From assembly GCA_001804705.1 (NCBI GenBank), contig MHAY01000036.1, forward strand, positions 236-54,078: a DNA stretch of 53,843 nt. Direction: 5' to 3'. The stretch is from Ignavibacteria bacterium RIFOXYC2_FULL_35_21. Its GTDB lineage: Bacteria; Bacteroidota; Ignavibacteria; Kapaibacteriales; UBA2268. Below are positions 18,318 to 26,733 of this stretch, piece after piece. The notes under the pieces are model-generated. The model did no database searches. It saw only the letters and a list, made by a program, of their open reading frames with translations, and had not been told where the DNA came from. Numbering within the stretch: the stretch's first letter is position 1; every line of letters begins with the position of its first letter. The translations under genes and the position numbers were made by a program.

Positions 18318-18774
18318 AAAACCTCACCCCCGTTGCCTCTCCGAAGAAGACTTATCATTACCCACAAGTATAGGTGTAATGATAAGCTCCAAGTGGCGAG
18401 GAGAAAAAAAGCAAGTCCTTACTGTGCGGTTCCTTGGGTACATCGAGGCAGTCGCCGAAATAAAAAGTGTTCATTGATTTGCTTCTGATTGTTTATATAT
18501 TTAATTAATAAGTTTAAGAAGAAAAAGGGGAAAAGTCAAGTGTTTTTTTACACATCCCCTAAAAGGAAATACCCGAACCCCCTTTGAATGAAAGGGGGCT
18601 TTTGATGTGGGTTGTAGTTATGGAAGCTTCGACAGGCTAAGCATGACAATCTTCCTGCTTCTTATTCAGCTTTCGTAATTCGTAAATCGTAATTGAGTTT
18701 CTTGCTCATTTACATAATATGCCTTAATTTACATTTAACTATTCAAAATATTTTAATTTTTTTGAGGCTTTATA
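18318..18774. other. Intergenic region with long hairpin and possible structured element
   Basis: This 457-bp gap has no protein gene. A perfect 11-bp hairpin is at 18351-18386 (CTTATCATTAC/GTAATGATAAG). It is followed by GGCGA (18395-18399) pairing with TCGCC (18452-18456), enclosing a small stem CCTTG/CGAGG. A CCCCCTTT/AAAGGGGG hairpin lies at 18578-18598. The first cluster looks like a compact folded RNA or a short mobile repeat, but it matches no RNA family I recognise. The remainder is low-complexity AT-rich DNA. Confidence 0.5.
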
Positions 18775-19884
18775 ATGGAAATGAATAAAAGGATTCAGGG
18801 TTTGTCACATTTGATTGGCAACACACCTCTCCTGGAAATAGATTTTAAATATAAAGGAAAACCGAGGAGAATATTCGTAAAAGCGGAAAACCTGAATATG
18901 ACAGGCAGTATCAAGGACAGGATGGCATATCACATTTTATATAAAGCATATGAAAAGGGAATTTTAAAAGATAAGACACATATAATCGAAGCGACAAGCG
19001 GCAACACAGGAATTTCATTCTCTGCTTTAGGAAAGGCTCTCGGCCATCACGTAACGATTTTCATGCCAGACTGGATGAGCCTCGAAAGACTGAATCTCAT
19101 TAAAAGCCTTGGTGCTTCGATAAAACTCGTCAGCCGCGATGAAGGAGGATTTCTCGGAAGCATACAGCAGTCTAAGGAACTTGCTGACAAAATCGGCGAT
19201 GCTTTTCTCCCCTGTCAATTCTCAAATGGAGACAACGTGGAAGCACATTATAACACTACAGGGCCTGAGATCTGGTGGCAATTGTCTTTCCGAAGCATAA
19301 AGCCTCATGCTTTCGTTGCAGGTGTCGGTACTGGGGGAACTATAATGGGAGTCGGAAAATTTTTCAAAGAGAAAGATAAAAATATTTATATTCACCCTCT
19401 CGAACCGGCAAACTCGCCAACTCTTACAACAGGGCATAAGGTTGGCAAACACAGGATACAAGGAATATCCGATGAATTTATACCTGCAATATTAAAACTC
19501 GATGAACTCGATTCTGTCGTTTCGGTTGACGATGGTGATGCAATAATCATGGCACAAAAGCTTTCCTCCGAACTCGGCATTGGTGTCGGAATTTCAAGCG
19601 GAGCTAATTTCGCCGGTGCTTTGCAAATCCAGAACGAGCTTGGAGACGATGCAGTTGTTGCAACGGTGTTCCCGGATGACAACAAGAAATACTTAAGCAC
19701 GGATTTACTCAGGGAAGAGCCTGTCAAAACCGGTTTCTTATCGGTTGATGTAGAACTTGAGGGTTTTCGTTCGCACAAGAGGGTATGCCACACCTGCTGT
19801 GACCCTGCCGACTGCCTCGAAACGTATTATGATGATGTCAATAATGAAATCACTCTGCCGCCCTGCCCGAGGAGGTTGAGATAA
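18775..19884 (+). CDS. PLP-dependent cysteine synthase-family protein with Cys-rich C-tail
   Basis: This 369-residue fold-type II PLP enzyme resembles cysteine synthase / cystathionine beta-synthase. The landmarks are GNTPLLEI, the PLP lysine Lys47 in [15 protein letters not shown], the phosphate-binding GVGTGGT and a C-terminal GISSGAN. After the catalytic domain an extension of about 40 residues carries five cysteines ([11 protein letters not shown] ... PPCPRR), absent from ordinary CysK and suggestive of a metal or thiol site. GAGG precedes the ATG. The substrate could be O-acetylserine or another activated serine; the sequence does not decide. It seems monocistronic. Confidence 0.85.
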   Translation: MEMNKRIQGLSHLIGNTPLLEIDFKYKGKPRRIFVKAENLNMTGSIKDRMAYHILYKAYEKGILKDKTHIIEATSGNTGISFSALGKALGHHVTIFMPDWMSLERLNLIKSLGASIKLVSRDEGGFLGSIQQSKELADKIGDAFLPCQFSNGDNVEAHYNTTGPEIWWQLSFRSIKPHAFVAGVGTGGTIMGVGKFFKEKDKNIYIHPLEPANSPTLTTGHKVGKHRIQGISDEFIPAILKLDELDSVVSVDDGDAIIMAQKLSSELGIGVGISSGANFAGALQIQNELGDDAVVATVFPDDNKKYLSTDLLREEPVKTGFLSVDVELEGFRSHKRVCHTCCDPADCLETYYDDVNNEITLPPCPRRLR

Positions 19885-19970
19885 TTTGATTGATTCATAT
19901 GGAGTAGAATATTTTTTTTTGTTAAATTAATGTCCGAAATAATAGATATCAAATCCCATTTGGCCTGGCA

Positions 19971-19993
19971 GGGACGGAACATTGTTCTGTCTC
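19971..19993. repeat. Dispersed palindromic repeat (GGGACGGAAC type)
   Basis: The inverted repeat GGGACGGAAC/GTTCTGTCTC (with G-T pairs, 3-base loop) lies in the gap before the WG-repeat gene. It shares its ends (GGGAC...GTCTCTAC) with palindromes at 22388-22416 and, more weakly, 43049-43070. It looks like a dispersed REP-type element rather than a gene-specific signal. Confidence 0.55.
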
Positions 19994-20066
19994 TACAATT
20001 TCTTCATCATAAATCCATACCATATTCGTTTTGTGATTTAGTGTTTTGTGAATGTTAGGAATTTGT

Positions 20067-21161
20067 ATGAAATTAAAATTTTTGCTTTCGGCTTTTATAT
20101 CTTTAATCATAATTACTACTACTTTCAGCCAAGTAAAGAAAAGCGATAAATCGCCGCTCGCAGCCTACAAAGTTGGCAATCTCTGGTATTTTATTAATAA
20201 CAGCGGAGAGCAGATTTTTCCTGCCATTGAATTAAAGGAAGTCGGTGGTTATAGCGAAGGATTTTTCCGTGTGAAGAAGCTCATTGAAGGCAAAGAAAAA
20301 GTCTGTTTTTTGAATATGAAAGGCGAAACTTCTATTATCTGCGATTGCGACAAAGCAAAAGATTTTTCAGATGGAATGGCAGTGATAATGAAATACACAA
20401 CAGATGCACATGATGACATGGTTTATGGATATATTAATAAGGAAGGTAAACAAGTCCTGCCGCCGAAATTCATGGATGCAACAGGCTTTGTTCGTGGAAT
20501 GGCTTATATACTCGACAAAGACAAACGCGGCTACATAGATAAAACGGGAAATTATTTGATACTACTCCAAAATGCAGTCGGAAGCCAGTTCTACGAAGGC
20601 ATGGCAACTGTATCAAATGAACATTACAAGAGTGGATTCATTAATAAAAACGGGGATTTGGTGATTGACTACAAGTTCGACGAAGCAGGGTATTTTTCCG
20701 AAGGACTTGCTGTTGTTGGCTTGAACGGGAAATACGGTTACATTAATAAAAAAGGTGATTTAGTCATCAGTCCTGTATTCGATTATGCAATGCCTTTCAG
20801 GGAAGAAAGAGCGGCTGTGGGCAAGCTTGACAACAGCTTCATGATTCACTGGGGATTTATTGATAAAACCGGAGCAGCAACCGTTATAACTCTCTTTGAT
20901 GAGGCTTTCGATTTTTCCGAAGGATTGTCTGCCGTCAGGAAGGACAGGAAATGGGGCTACGTTGATAAATCGGGAGAATATGTACTCGAATCAAAGTACA
21001 GTTCAGCGGGCAGTTTTATCAACGGGCTTGCTTGGGTGTCAAACGATGACACAAAAGAATATGGATTCATTGACAGGCAGGGAAATATTAAAATCAAAAT
21101 TCCCGAGCCAGAGATGCTGATTGATTTAAGGTTGAATAAATATGTCTTTGACTCGAAATAA
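20067..21161 (+). CDS. Secreted WG-repeat protein
   Basis: This 364-residue protein has a signal peptide (about residues 1-21) followed by about eight WG repeats. These are units of the type (W/Y)G(Y/F)I(N/D)KxG followed by a beta-rich YxxAxxFSEGLA segment, for example YGYINKKGDL and WGFIDKTGA. I start it at ATG 20067, since AGGA lies 6 bases upstream; the ATG at 20052 has no such site. WG-repeat proteins are abundant in Bacteroidota and are probably binding scaffolds, but none of this type has an assigned role I can name. No T9SS domain is present, so a periplasmic or outer-membrane-associated location is likely. Confidence 0.88.
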   Translation: MKLKFLLSAFISLIIITTTFSQVKKSDKSPLAAYKVGNLWYFINNSGEQIFPAIELKEVGGYSEGFFRVKKLIEGKEKVCFLNMKGETSIICDCDKAKDFSDGMAVIMKYTTDAHDDMVYGYINKEGKQVLPPKFMDATGFVRGMAYILDKDKRGYIDKTGNYLILLQNAVGSQFYEGMATVSNEHYKSGFINKNGDLVIDYKFDEAGYFSEGLAVVGLNGKYGYINKKGDLVISPVFDYAMPFREERAAVGKLDNSFMIHWGFIDKTGAATVITLFDEAFDFSEGLSAVRKDRKWGYVDKSGEYVLESKYSSAGSFINGLAWVSNDDTKEYGFIDRQGNIKIKIPEPEMLIDLRLNKYVFDSK

Positions 21162-21256
21162 TTTTACTCTTTTTCTAAAGATTTGAAAAATATTAGAAGA
21201 AATAATAATTTTTCATAAATTGAAAATAAAATAAATGAAAAATATTTGAGGTTATT

Positions 21257-22207
21257 ATGAGAAAAGTATTACTAATCGCGTTTATCCTGCTTCTTGCAAT
21301 AATGGTATATAGCTGTAACGAAGCAACAGGACCGGCATGCAATACCAAACTGCCATCTACAATAGCACAGCTTTATGACTGCGGCCCAGACGTTGACAAC
21401 TGCTATGAAGGCACACTAAAATCAAACGAGAAAATCAAAGTGATGGCAAAGCTGAATTTGATTCGCTCACTTCACGGATTGCAGGAAGTGTCATATAATC
21501 CCGATGATGAGAAATACGTACAGGAAGCAGCATTGCTCACATGTGCAAACAAACAGATGAATCATCAACCGGCAAACGATGCAAAATGCTTTACCCAGGA
21601 CGGATATAAAGGATGTGACGAGAGTAACCTGTGGTTTGGTTCTGCATCCCAAGTCTGGGGCTGGCAGTCTGATAATATGATTATTGACTGGCTGATTGAC
21701 GACAGTGTTGAAACGCTCGGACACCGCAGATGGCTGCTGAATCCATTCATGAGAAATGCTTCTTACGGAAGAGTGGATAAAGTGGAAAGTGACGGCAAAC
21801 ATTTTACAGCAGGTGTATTAAAAGTATTTGACCGTCTGGTTTACTGGCCTCCTTTTGTTTCGGACATTGAATATGTTGCCTATCCCGATGGTGATTATCC
21901 TGCGTATGCTTTCAAAACCGATTGGTTCCTATCGTTTTCGCTTGTTGCCGATAAAGAAACTTTCTGGAATAACAAAAATGTGGACTTCTCCAACTCTGTA
22001 ATTCAGATGGCCGATGAAAACGGCAATCCTGTAACTGTGAACTCAGCACAGTATAATACCGAAGGCTATGGCTTGCCGAATATTATCCAATGGAAAGCCG
22101 ATGGTTTACAGGCCGGAAAGAGGTATAATGTTACGGTAACAAGAGTAAAATATAACAATCAGGAAAAAGATTACAACTACTGGTTCAAGCTGGTAACAAC
22201 GATATAA
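21257..22207 (+). CDS. CAP-domain lipoprotein
   Basis: This 316-residue lipoprotein has a lipobox ending at Cys20 (AIMVYSC). A CAP/SCP-like domain follows: NLIRSLHGLQEV at the first helix, a run of alanines and cysteines in QEAALLTCANKQMNH, and GHRRWLLNP, the usual CAP histidine region. The C-terminal part (about 200-316) appears to be a beta-rich domain. Several Cys residues in the first 130 residues may form disulfides. It is anchored in the outer membrane or periplasm. CAP proteins in bacteria have varied, often unknown, roles. AGG lies before the ATG; it is transcribed alone or after the WG-repeat gene. Confidence 0.85.
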   Translation: MRKVLLIAFILLLAIMVYSCNEATGPACNTKLPSTIAQLYDCGPDVDNCYEGTLKSNEKIKVMAKLNLIRSLHGLQEVSYNPDDEKYVQEAALLTCANKQMNHQPANDAKCFTQDGYKGCDESNLWFGSASQVWGWQSDNMIIDWLIDDSVETLGHRRWLLNPFMRNASYGRVDKVESDGKHFTAGVLKVFDRLVYWPPFVSDIEYVAYPDGDYPAYAFKTDWFLSFSLVADKETFWNNKNVDFSNSVIQMADENGNPVTVNSAQYNTEGYGLPNIIQWKADGLQAGKRYNVTVTRVKYNNQEKDYNYWFKLVTTI

Positions 22208-22319
22208 AATCAATTGCGAATTCTTACAAAATGTCACCCTGAGTTTATCAAAGGGGGAAAGATGCTTGGACTTCGCTGATAATGACACATTACAAAAAAA
22301 GTTGATATTTTATGAATAG

Positions 22320-22339
22320 CCACGACTTTTAAGTTGTGG
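22320..22339 (+). repeat. Single copy of the nos-array hairpin family
   Basis: This 20-bp near-perfect inverted repeat, CCACGACTTTTAAGTTGTGG, is preceded by GAATAG. That matches the core of the seven-copy array between nosL and nosD read on the minus strand. The repeat family is therefore dispersed and not specific to the nos locus. Confidence 0.7.
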
Positions 22340-22387
22340 TGTGGTTCCTCGCCACAATTCGGAATTTATGCCCTTTAGAGAAAGAAT

Positions 22388-22416
22388 GTAGAGACAGGTC
22401 TGAGACCTGTCTCTAC
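22388..22416. repeat. Perfect 29-bp palindrome
   Basis: The inverted repeat GTAGAGACAGGTCT / AGACCTGTCTCTAC is perfect around one central base. It belongs to the same family as the repeat at 19971. It could form a strong hairpin in either transcript of the convergent genes, but no T-run follows. Confidence 0.7.
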
Positions 22417-22616
22417 TTCAGAACACTGTGGCTATAAACCTCTACTATCCGAAGATAGTGGGTATTCAAAAAAAATAAAGCAAGAATTTATTTTGTCATA
22501 TTTTTGTTTTACCGTCGCTTCGGCGGTGGCCATAGACTCAGTATGACATTGAATAATACGGTTTAAATTTCTATATTTAATATCTATAATTATTTCAGGG
22601 TTTGAGTGTGTGTAGT

Positions 22617-23756
22617 TCAAATAATTTGGTAAAGTAATTCTTTGACTTTTTTTGCTGAAATATTCCAATTTAATCTATTCTTAAATTCATTAAATGAGCT
22701 TAAAGCAAGTTCAGTATATTTATTGGAATCAGAAAAAATTTCTGAAAATGATTTCACTATTGATTCTACAGCTTTCTCATGCCGGATTAAATATCCGTTT
22801 ATACCATCTTTTATTATTGTTGGAACACCTCCAATATCGGGGCCTAGTGCAGGCAATCCAAAAGCATTTGCTTCACAAAATACTATGCCATAAGCTTCGG
22901 CTCTTGTCGGCATAATAAATATGTGTGAACTTTTATACAAGTCTAAGATTTTTTTGTTTTCCTGGGGTATCCACTTTCTTAAAAAACCATGAATTATTGT
23001 GAACTTATAATCTTCATCATTTAATTTTGGATTTGTGCCGATAACATTCAATTCGATTTTAAATCCTGACTTAATAAGTTCTTTTACGGCTTGTAGTAAT
23101 ATATCTCCACCTTTTCTATACCAATTAACTCCAACAAAAAGAATTTTAAGAATATCATTTTTTCTCGATTGAACAATTGTTTTCATTTCATCATAAGTAA
23201 GTTCAGTTTCAATATTGGCACCAAATGGTACGACATGAATTTTATTTTTATCAACGTTATAGTTTTCTAAGGCGGTTTGAACTGCCCAATCAGAAGAAAA
23301 AATTATTAGTTTTGACCTGTCATAAGCCGATTGTTCAAGTTTATTCCCATAGATGATAGAACTCTTATTTAGGTTAGTGTAATCTTTATAAAAGTTCACC
23401 AAGCCGGCAAAGGTTGCATCCGACCAGAAAACGATAGGCTGTTTACATTCGAGGCTGGAAATTTCCAAAGCACCCGGCGAAAATATTAAATCGGGATTAA
23501 TTGTTCTTATTTTTGTTTCAATTTGTCTTGCTATGCTTTTATTAATAAAAGGTTCTCTAAACCTTTGGTATTGTTTGTTTATTAATTTGTAATACAATGA
23601 TTTATATCTAAAAAGGTAATGGGAGAACTTTTTTAGATTATCAAGGTATTCTACCTGAAATCCCTGTTGAGCAAGTGCTAAAGCAATATTATATATAGTT
23701 CCGGACCAGGCTCCAACGTCATGAGCATCAAAATAAGTAGTATAACCAATCTTCAT
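22617..23756 (-). CDS. GT4-like glycosyltransferase (GT-B fold)
   Basis: This 379-residue protein has a GT-B architecture. The N-terminal acceptor domain begins MKIGYTTYFDAHDVGAWSG. The C-terminal nucleotide-sugar domain has ILFVGVNWYRKGGDILLQAV and the family E-x7-E-like region AEAYGIVFCEANAFGLPALG, followed by GGVPTII. This fits family GT4 retaining glycosyltransferases. It is cytosolic or peripheral to the inner membrane and probably builds surface polysaccharide or glycosylates a surface protein, but no other glycan genes are adjacent. The donor and acceptor cannot be inferred. It is 57 bp downstream of the 933-residue T9SS gene on the same strand, possibly co-transcribed. Confidence 0.87.
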   Translation of the reverse strand: MKIGYTTYFDAHDVGAWSGTIYNIALALAQQGFQVEYLDNLKKFSHYLFRYKSLYYKLINKQYQRFREPFINKSIARQIETKIRTINPDLIFSPGALEISSLECKQPIVFWSDATFAGLVNFYKDYTNLNKSSIIYGNKLEQSAYDRSKLIIFSSDWAVQTALENYNVDKNKIHVVPFGANIETELTYDEMKTIVQSRKNDILKILFVGVNWYRKGGDILLQAVKELIKSGFKIELNVIGTNPKLNDEDYKFTIIHGFLRKWIPQENKKILDLYKSSHIFIMPTRAEAYGIVFCEANAFGLPALGPDIGGVPTIIKDGINGYLIRHEKAVESIVKSFSEIFSDSNKYTELALSSFNEFKNRLNWNISAKKVKELLYQII

Positions 23757-23813
23757 TTCTTATCCATATTTAACAGATGTCACTTACTAAAGACATCGCG
23801 CGATAATCATTTC

Positions 23814-26615
23814 CTAATGCACTACATTCACAGAGCGGGTCTGTGTGTATCCATCGGCTGCGGCACGGTAATAATATATTCCATCGGGTAGATTATCTAC
23901 ACTGAATGATAATGTAAAATAACCTTTTTCAACATTTTTCTCAAATAATGAGCTGATTAATTTCCCGTTCATGTCATACAGTTTCACACTGAACATACAT
24001 GATTTCGGTATCGTATAATTGAAAGACGTTATTTTATCGCAGGGATTGGGATAATTCTGCTCGATGTAAAACAGAGCAGGATTTTGAATTTCATCGGCGG
24101 ATGAAGGAATTGTTGTCGTATAAACACCGTTTGCATGTGTGCCTACTGCAACGAATCCGTCAGACTGGCGAGTCTTTATCATCTGTATCATAACATTGCC
24201 GATTGAGTTTGCACCTTCCTGCACCCACACAGTCTGACCGCCGTTCAGTTGAGTCGTAGAGAACAATCCAATACTTGTACCGACAAAATAAATCGTTTGA
24301 TTACCTCTGTGAAGAAAAGCGGCTGTGCGGCATGAAGGGCCAATTCCCGAACCGTCGGGATTCTGTTCGAGGTTGCCGCTTATGTTTTCAAAGCTAACTC
24401 CGCCATCGCTTGAATAAAAGAGGCTTTGAATCTCATAGTTCGAGAACACGACTATCACATTATTAGCATCTGCAGGGTCAATTGCTATGCAGTCAATGTA
24501 GCCGCCCTGTGGAAAATTCTGGCTTGTTATATCATAAATTGTAAGATTATTCCCATCCACATTGTCAACCCTGTAGAGCTGACCTTCTTTTGTTCCAATA
24601 AAAAGATAATTTGCAGGATTTTTTGAAATTGCGAGAGTAGAAAAATAAGAACTTGCATTTGTATTGACAATCGGCTCCCAAAGCGTGCTGGCATTATCGC
24701 CCGTTACATCATTGTTTCGCCAGATATTATGGTATGAAGCAAAATACATCATTGAATTGTTGTTAGGGTCTAGAACAAATTGTGAGATAAAATCATTTGT
24801 ATCAAGTTTGCTTGTAATTGCACTGTAAACCATTCGGTTTGTATTAAAGTTATTATCAACATAATCCCTGAACAAGGTACCACCCTGTGAGGAGACATAA
24901 TAGTAATTATTATTATCGGGAATGGCACAGAATGAACCGTCGCCTCCGGTCAGCCATTTCCAGTCATCACCCGGATTTTTTGAGCCATAAGTGCCGTTGT
25001 CCTGCATTCCTCCTATGATAGTATTGTCGCCGGCTACTGATTCATTGATTGCTATGCAATAAAAATTCGTTGTCAGGTAGCCATTATCGAGGTTCTCCCA
25101 TTGCACATTTCCAGCCATGCAGTTGGACGTCTTTTGCACTCCGTGGTCGCTTCCGGTAAACATAATGTTCGGATTTGAGGGATGAAATGCGATTGTATGG
25201 TAATCCCATCCGCTGTTCGGATATGTCATGTTTTTCCATTCGAGATAATCACCATTTTCGAATGAATTAGGGTCATATTGAGGATTATAGCCTCCTATCC
25301 AATAGGTGGGATTAAGTGTATCTCTTGTATCAATCCGGTAAATATTCGTCCCTGCAAAAAACACGGAATACTCATCGTCAGGCTTGACCTTAATTGCCAT
25401 GTCATAACTCAATTGTGTATTGTAAGAACCGAATGGACCTTGGTCAACAGGTATCATACTGCTTAAATCCACCCAACCATAATTTAGAGTACCTTCATCT
25501 ATCACCAATGCGGCAAGCACATACCATTCTAATTGATTATTTTGATTATAAACACCTGAACCAAGGTTTTCAGCAAGAATATAAATCCAGTTTTCCTTTG
25601 AAGGTGCAATTCCGATAACACATCTGCCAAGAATTGTGCTATTGAGGGCAGGCCAGCCTGAACCTGATCCTGATAAATCGGCCCATTGCTGAGTCTCTGT
25701 CCGGTAACAAAAAACGCCGTAAAAATCCGCTACCTGAAAGGGATTTTCAAAACTGCAAAAACTGCTTAATGTTGCATAAACATTCCCTCTGGAATCCACT
25801 GCAACATCGGTGAAGAAGGACTGGTTGGTTTCAAGTCCGTTCCAAGCCCAGAACCAGCTTGCACCACCGTTAGATGAAATAACGATTCCTCCCTTGATTG
25901 CGGCATAAACAAAACCGTTCTTATCAACTGCAATGTTCCATACATAATCAAATACGTCATCTGTCTGCGGTGTACCCGACACTGTTGCCGAAAGCGGGGA
26001 CCAACTCGCTCCGTTATCCGTTGATTTATAGATGCCATCGCCCCTGTAACTTTTACCGCCGCCGCCGGCAACCATAGCATTTCCCCATCCTTCGCCGGTG
26101 CCGAAATACCAGGTGTTTGTCTGTCCTGCACGAGGGTCTTGTGCAATACAGCTTACGTTTGGCTGTTGCTCGGGACGCGTGGTACGCACCCACGACTGTC
26201 CTCCGTCGAGTGAACGCCACATACCGCCTGCAATAGCCCCTGCGAGCATAATGTTCGGATTTGATTGGTCAATGCCTAATGCCCTTGTTCTGCCGCCAAT
26301 ATTATGTGGCCCACGGCTTTGCCAGATAGAACTCTGTATCGAGTTGTCATTATTTTTAATATTCCCGAAACTTCCCTCTTTTTTCGGTAGAGTACGGGCA
26401 TACTCCATTTCCCTGAGTTTAATACCATCCGGAATAAAACCTGTCTTCGGATTTATTAATTTCTGCATATCATATTGTTGGCGCAGAGATGGATTGTCTT
26501 TTATTTTTTTTGATAAATTATTTGAATTATCATTAGCAGATAAAAGCTGAATAGATAAGAAAAATAATATAAGCAAACTTACAGAATATAAACTGTGATT
26601 TTTCATTGTATTCAT
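23814..26615 (-). CDS. T9SS-exported BNR/sialidase-fold beta-propeller protein
   Basis: This protein of about 933 residues has a signal peptide. It has many propeller blades with Asp-box-like turns (SLDGGQSWVRT, STDNGASWSPL, SSNGGASWFW, SSDGGVSFEN), as in sialidase and VPS10-type propellers. It ends in a type A T9SS sorting domain (YPNPCDKITSF ... LPDGIYYYRA, ending SVNVVH). No sialidase catalytic Arg triad or FRIP motif was recognised, so it is likely a binding propeller. I prefer ATG 26615 (GGGG about 8 bases upstream) over a TTG at 26627; ATG 26606 is also possible. It is surface-exposed or secreted. It shares strand and theme with the next propeller gene. Confidence 0.86.
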   Translation of the reverse strand: MNTMKNHSLYSVSLLILFFLSIQLLSANDNSNNLSKKIKDNPSLRQQYDMQKLINPKTGFIPDGIKLREMEYARTLPKKEGSFGNIKNNDNSIQSSIWQSRGPHNIGGRTRALGIDQSNPNIMLAGAIAGGMWRSLDGGQSWVRTTRPEQQPNVSCIAQDPRAGQTNTWYFGTGEGWGNAMVAGGGGKSYRGDGIYKSTDNGASWSPLSATVSGTPQTDDVFDYVWNIAVDKNGFVYAAIKGGIVISSNGGASWFWAWNGLETNQSFFTDVAVDSRGNVYATLSSFCSFENPFQVADFYGVFCYRTETQQWADLSGSGSGWPALNSTILGRCVIGIAPSKENWIYILAENLGSGVYNQNNQLEWYVLAALVIDEGTLNYGWVDLSSMIPVDQGPFGSYNTQLSYDMAIKVKPDDEYSVFFAGTNIYRIDTRDTLNPTYWIGGYNPQYDPNSFENGDYLEWKNMTYPNSGWDYHTIAFHPSNPNIMFTGSDHGVQKTSNCMAGNVQWENLDNGYLTTNFYCIAINESVAGDNTIIGGMQDNGTYGSKNPGDDWKWLTGGDGSFCAIPDNNNYYYVSSQGGTLFRDYVDNNFNTNRMVYSAITSKLDTNDFISQFVLDPNNNSMMYFASYHNIWRNNDVTGDNASTLWEPIVNTNASSYFSTLAISKNPANYLFIGTKEGQLYRVDNVDGNNLTIYDITSQNFPQGGYIDCIAIDPADANNVIVVFSNYEIQSLFYSSDGGVSFENISGNLEQNPDGSGIGPSCRTAAFLHRGNQTIYFVGTSIGLFSTTQLNGGQTVWVQEGANSIGNVMIQMIKTRQSDGFVAVGTHANGVYTTTIPSSADEIQNPALFYIEQNYPNPCDKITSFNYTIPKSCMFSVKLYDMNGKLISSLFEKNVEKGYFTLSFSVDNLPDGIYYYRAAADGYTQTRSVNVVH

Positions 26616-26733
26616 ATTTAACCCCAAGTAAAATTATTTTAAGGACGGATTAACTTTTTGAAAATTAAGCATTAATTTTTTAAAATAAAAGACAAATTAG
26701 AATTATTAGCTAAATGTTATTACAATAATATTT

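Larger units (their letters stand above)
22208..22616. other. Repeat-rich gap after the CAP gene
   Basis: This 409-bp region holds no gene. It contains one single-copy relative of the nos-operon hairpin (GAATAGC followed by the inverted repeat at 22320-22339) and a perfect 29-bp palindrome at 22388-22416. There is also text similar to dispersed 'gacttcgctgataatgac' repeats. It lies between convergent genes and seems to be a landing zone for REP-type elements. Confidence 0.55.

Noticed and set aside
22432-22668. Short minus-strand frame downstream of the glycosyltransferase
   Set aside because: It runs through dispersed repeat sequence and overlaps the glycosyltransferase end out of frame; it has no recognisable features.
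25766-26146. Open frame overlapping the 933-residue propeller gene in another frame
   Set aside because: The propeller frame has domains, a signal peptide and a sorting domain; the overlapping frame has none and uses unusual codons.
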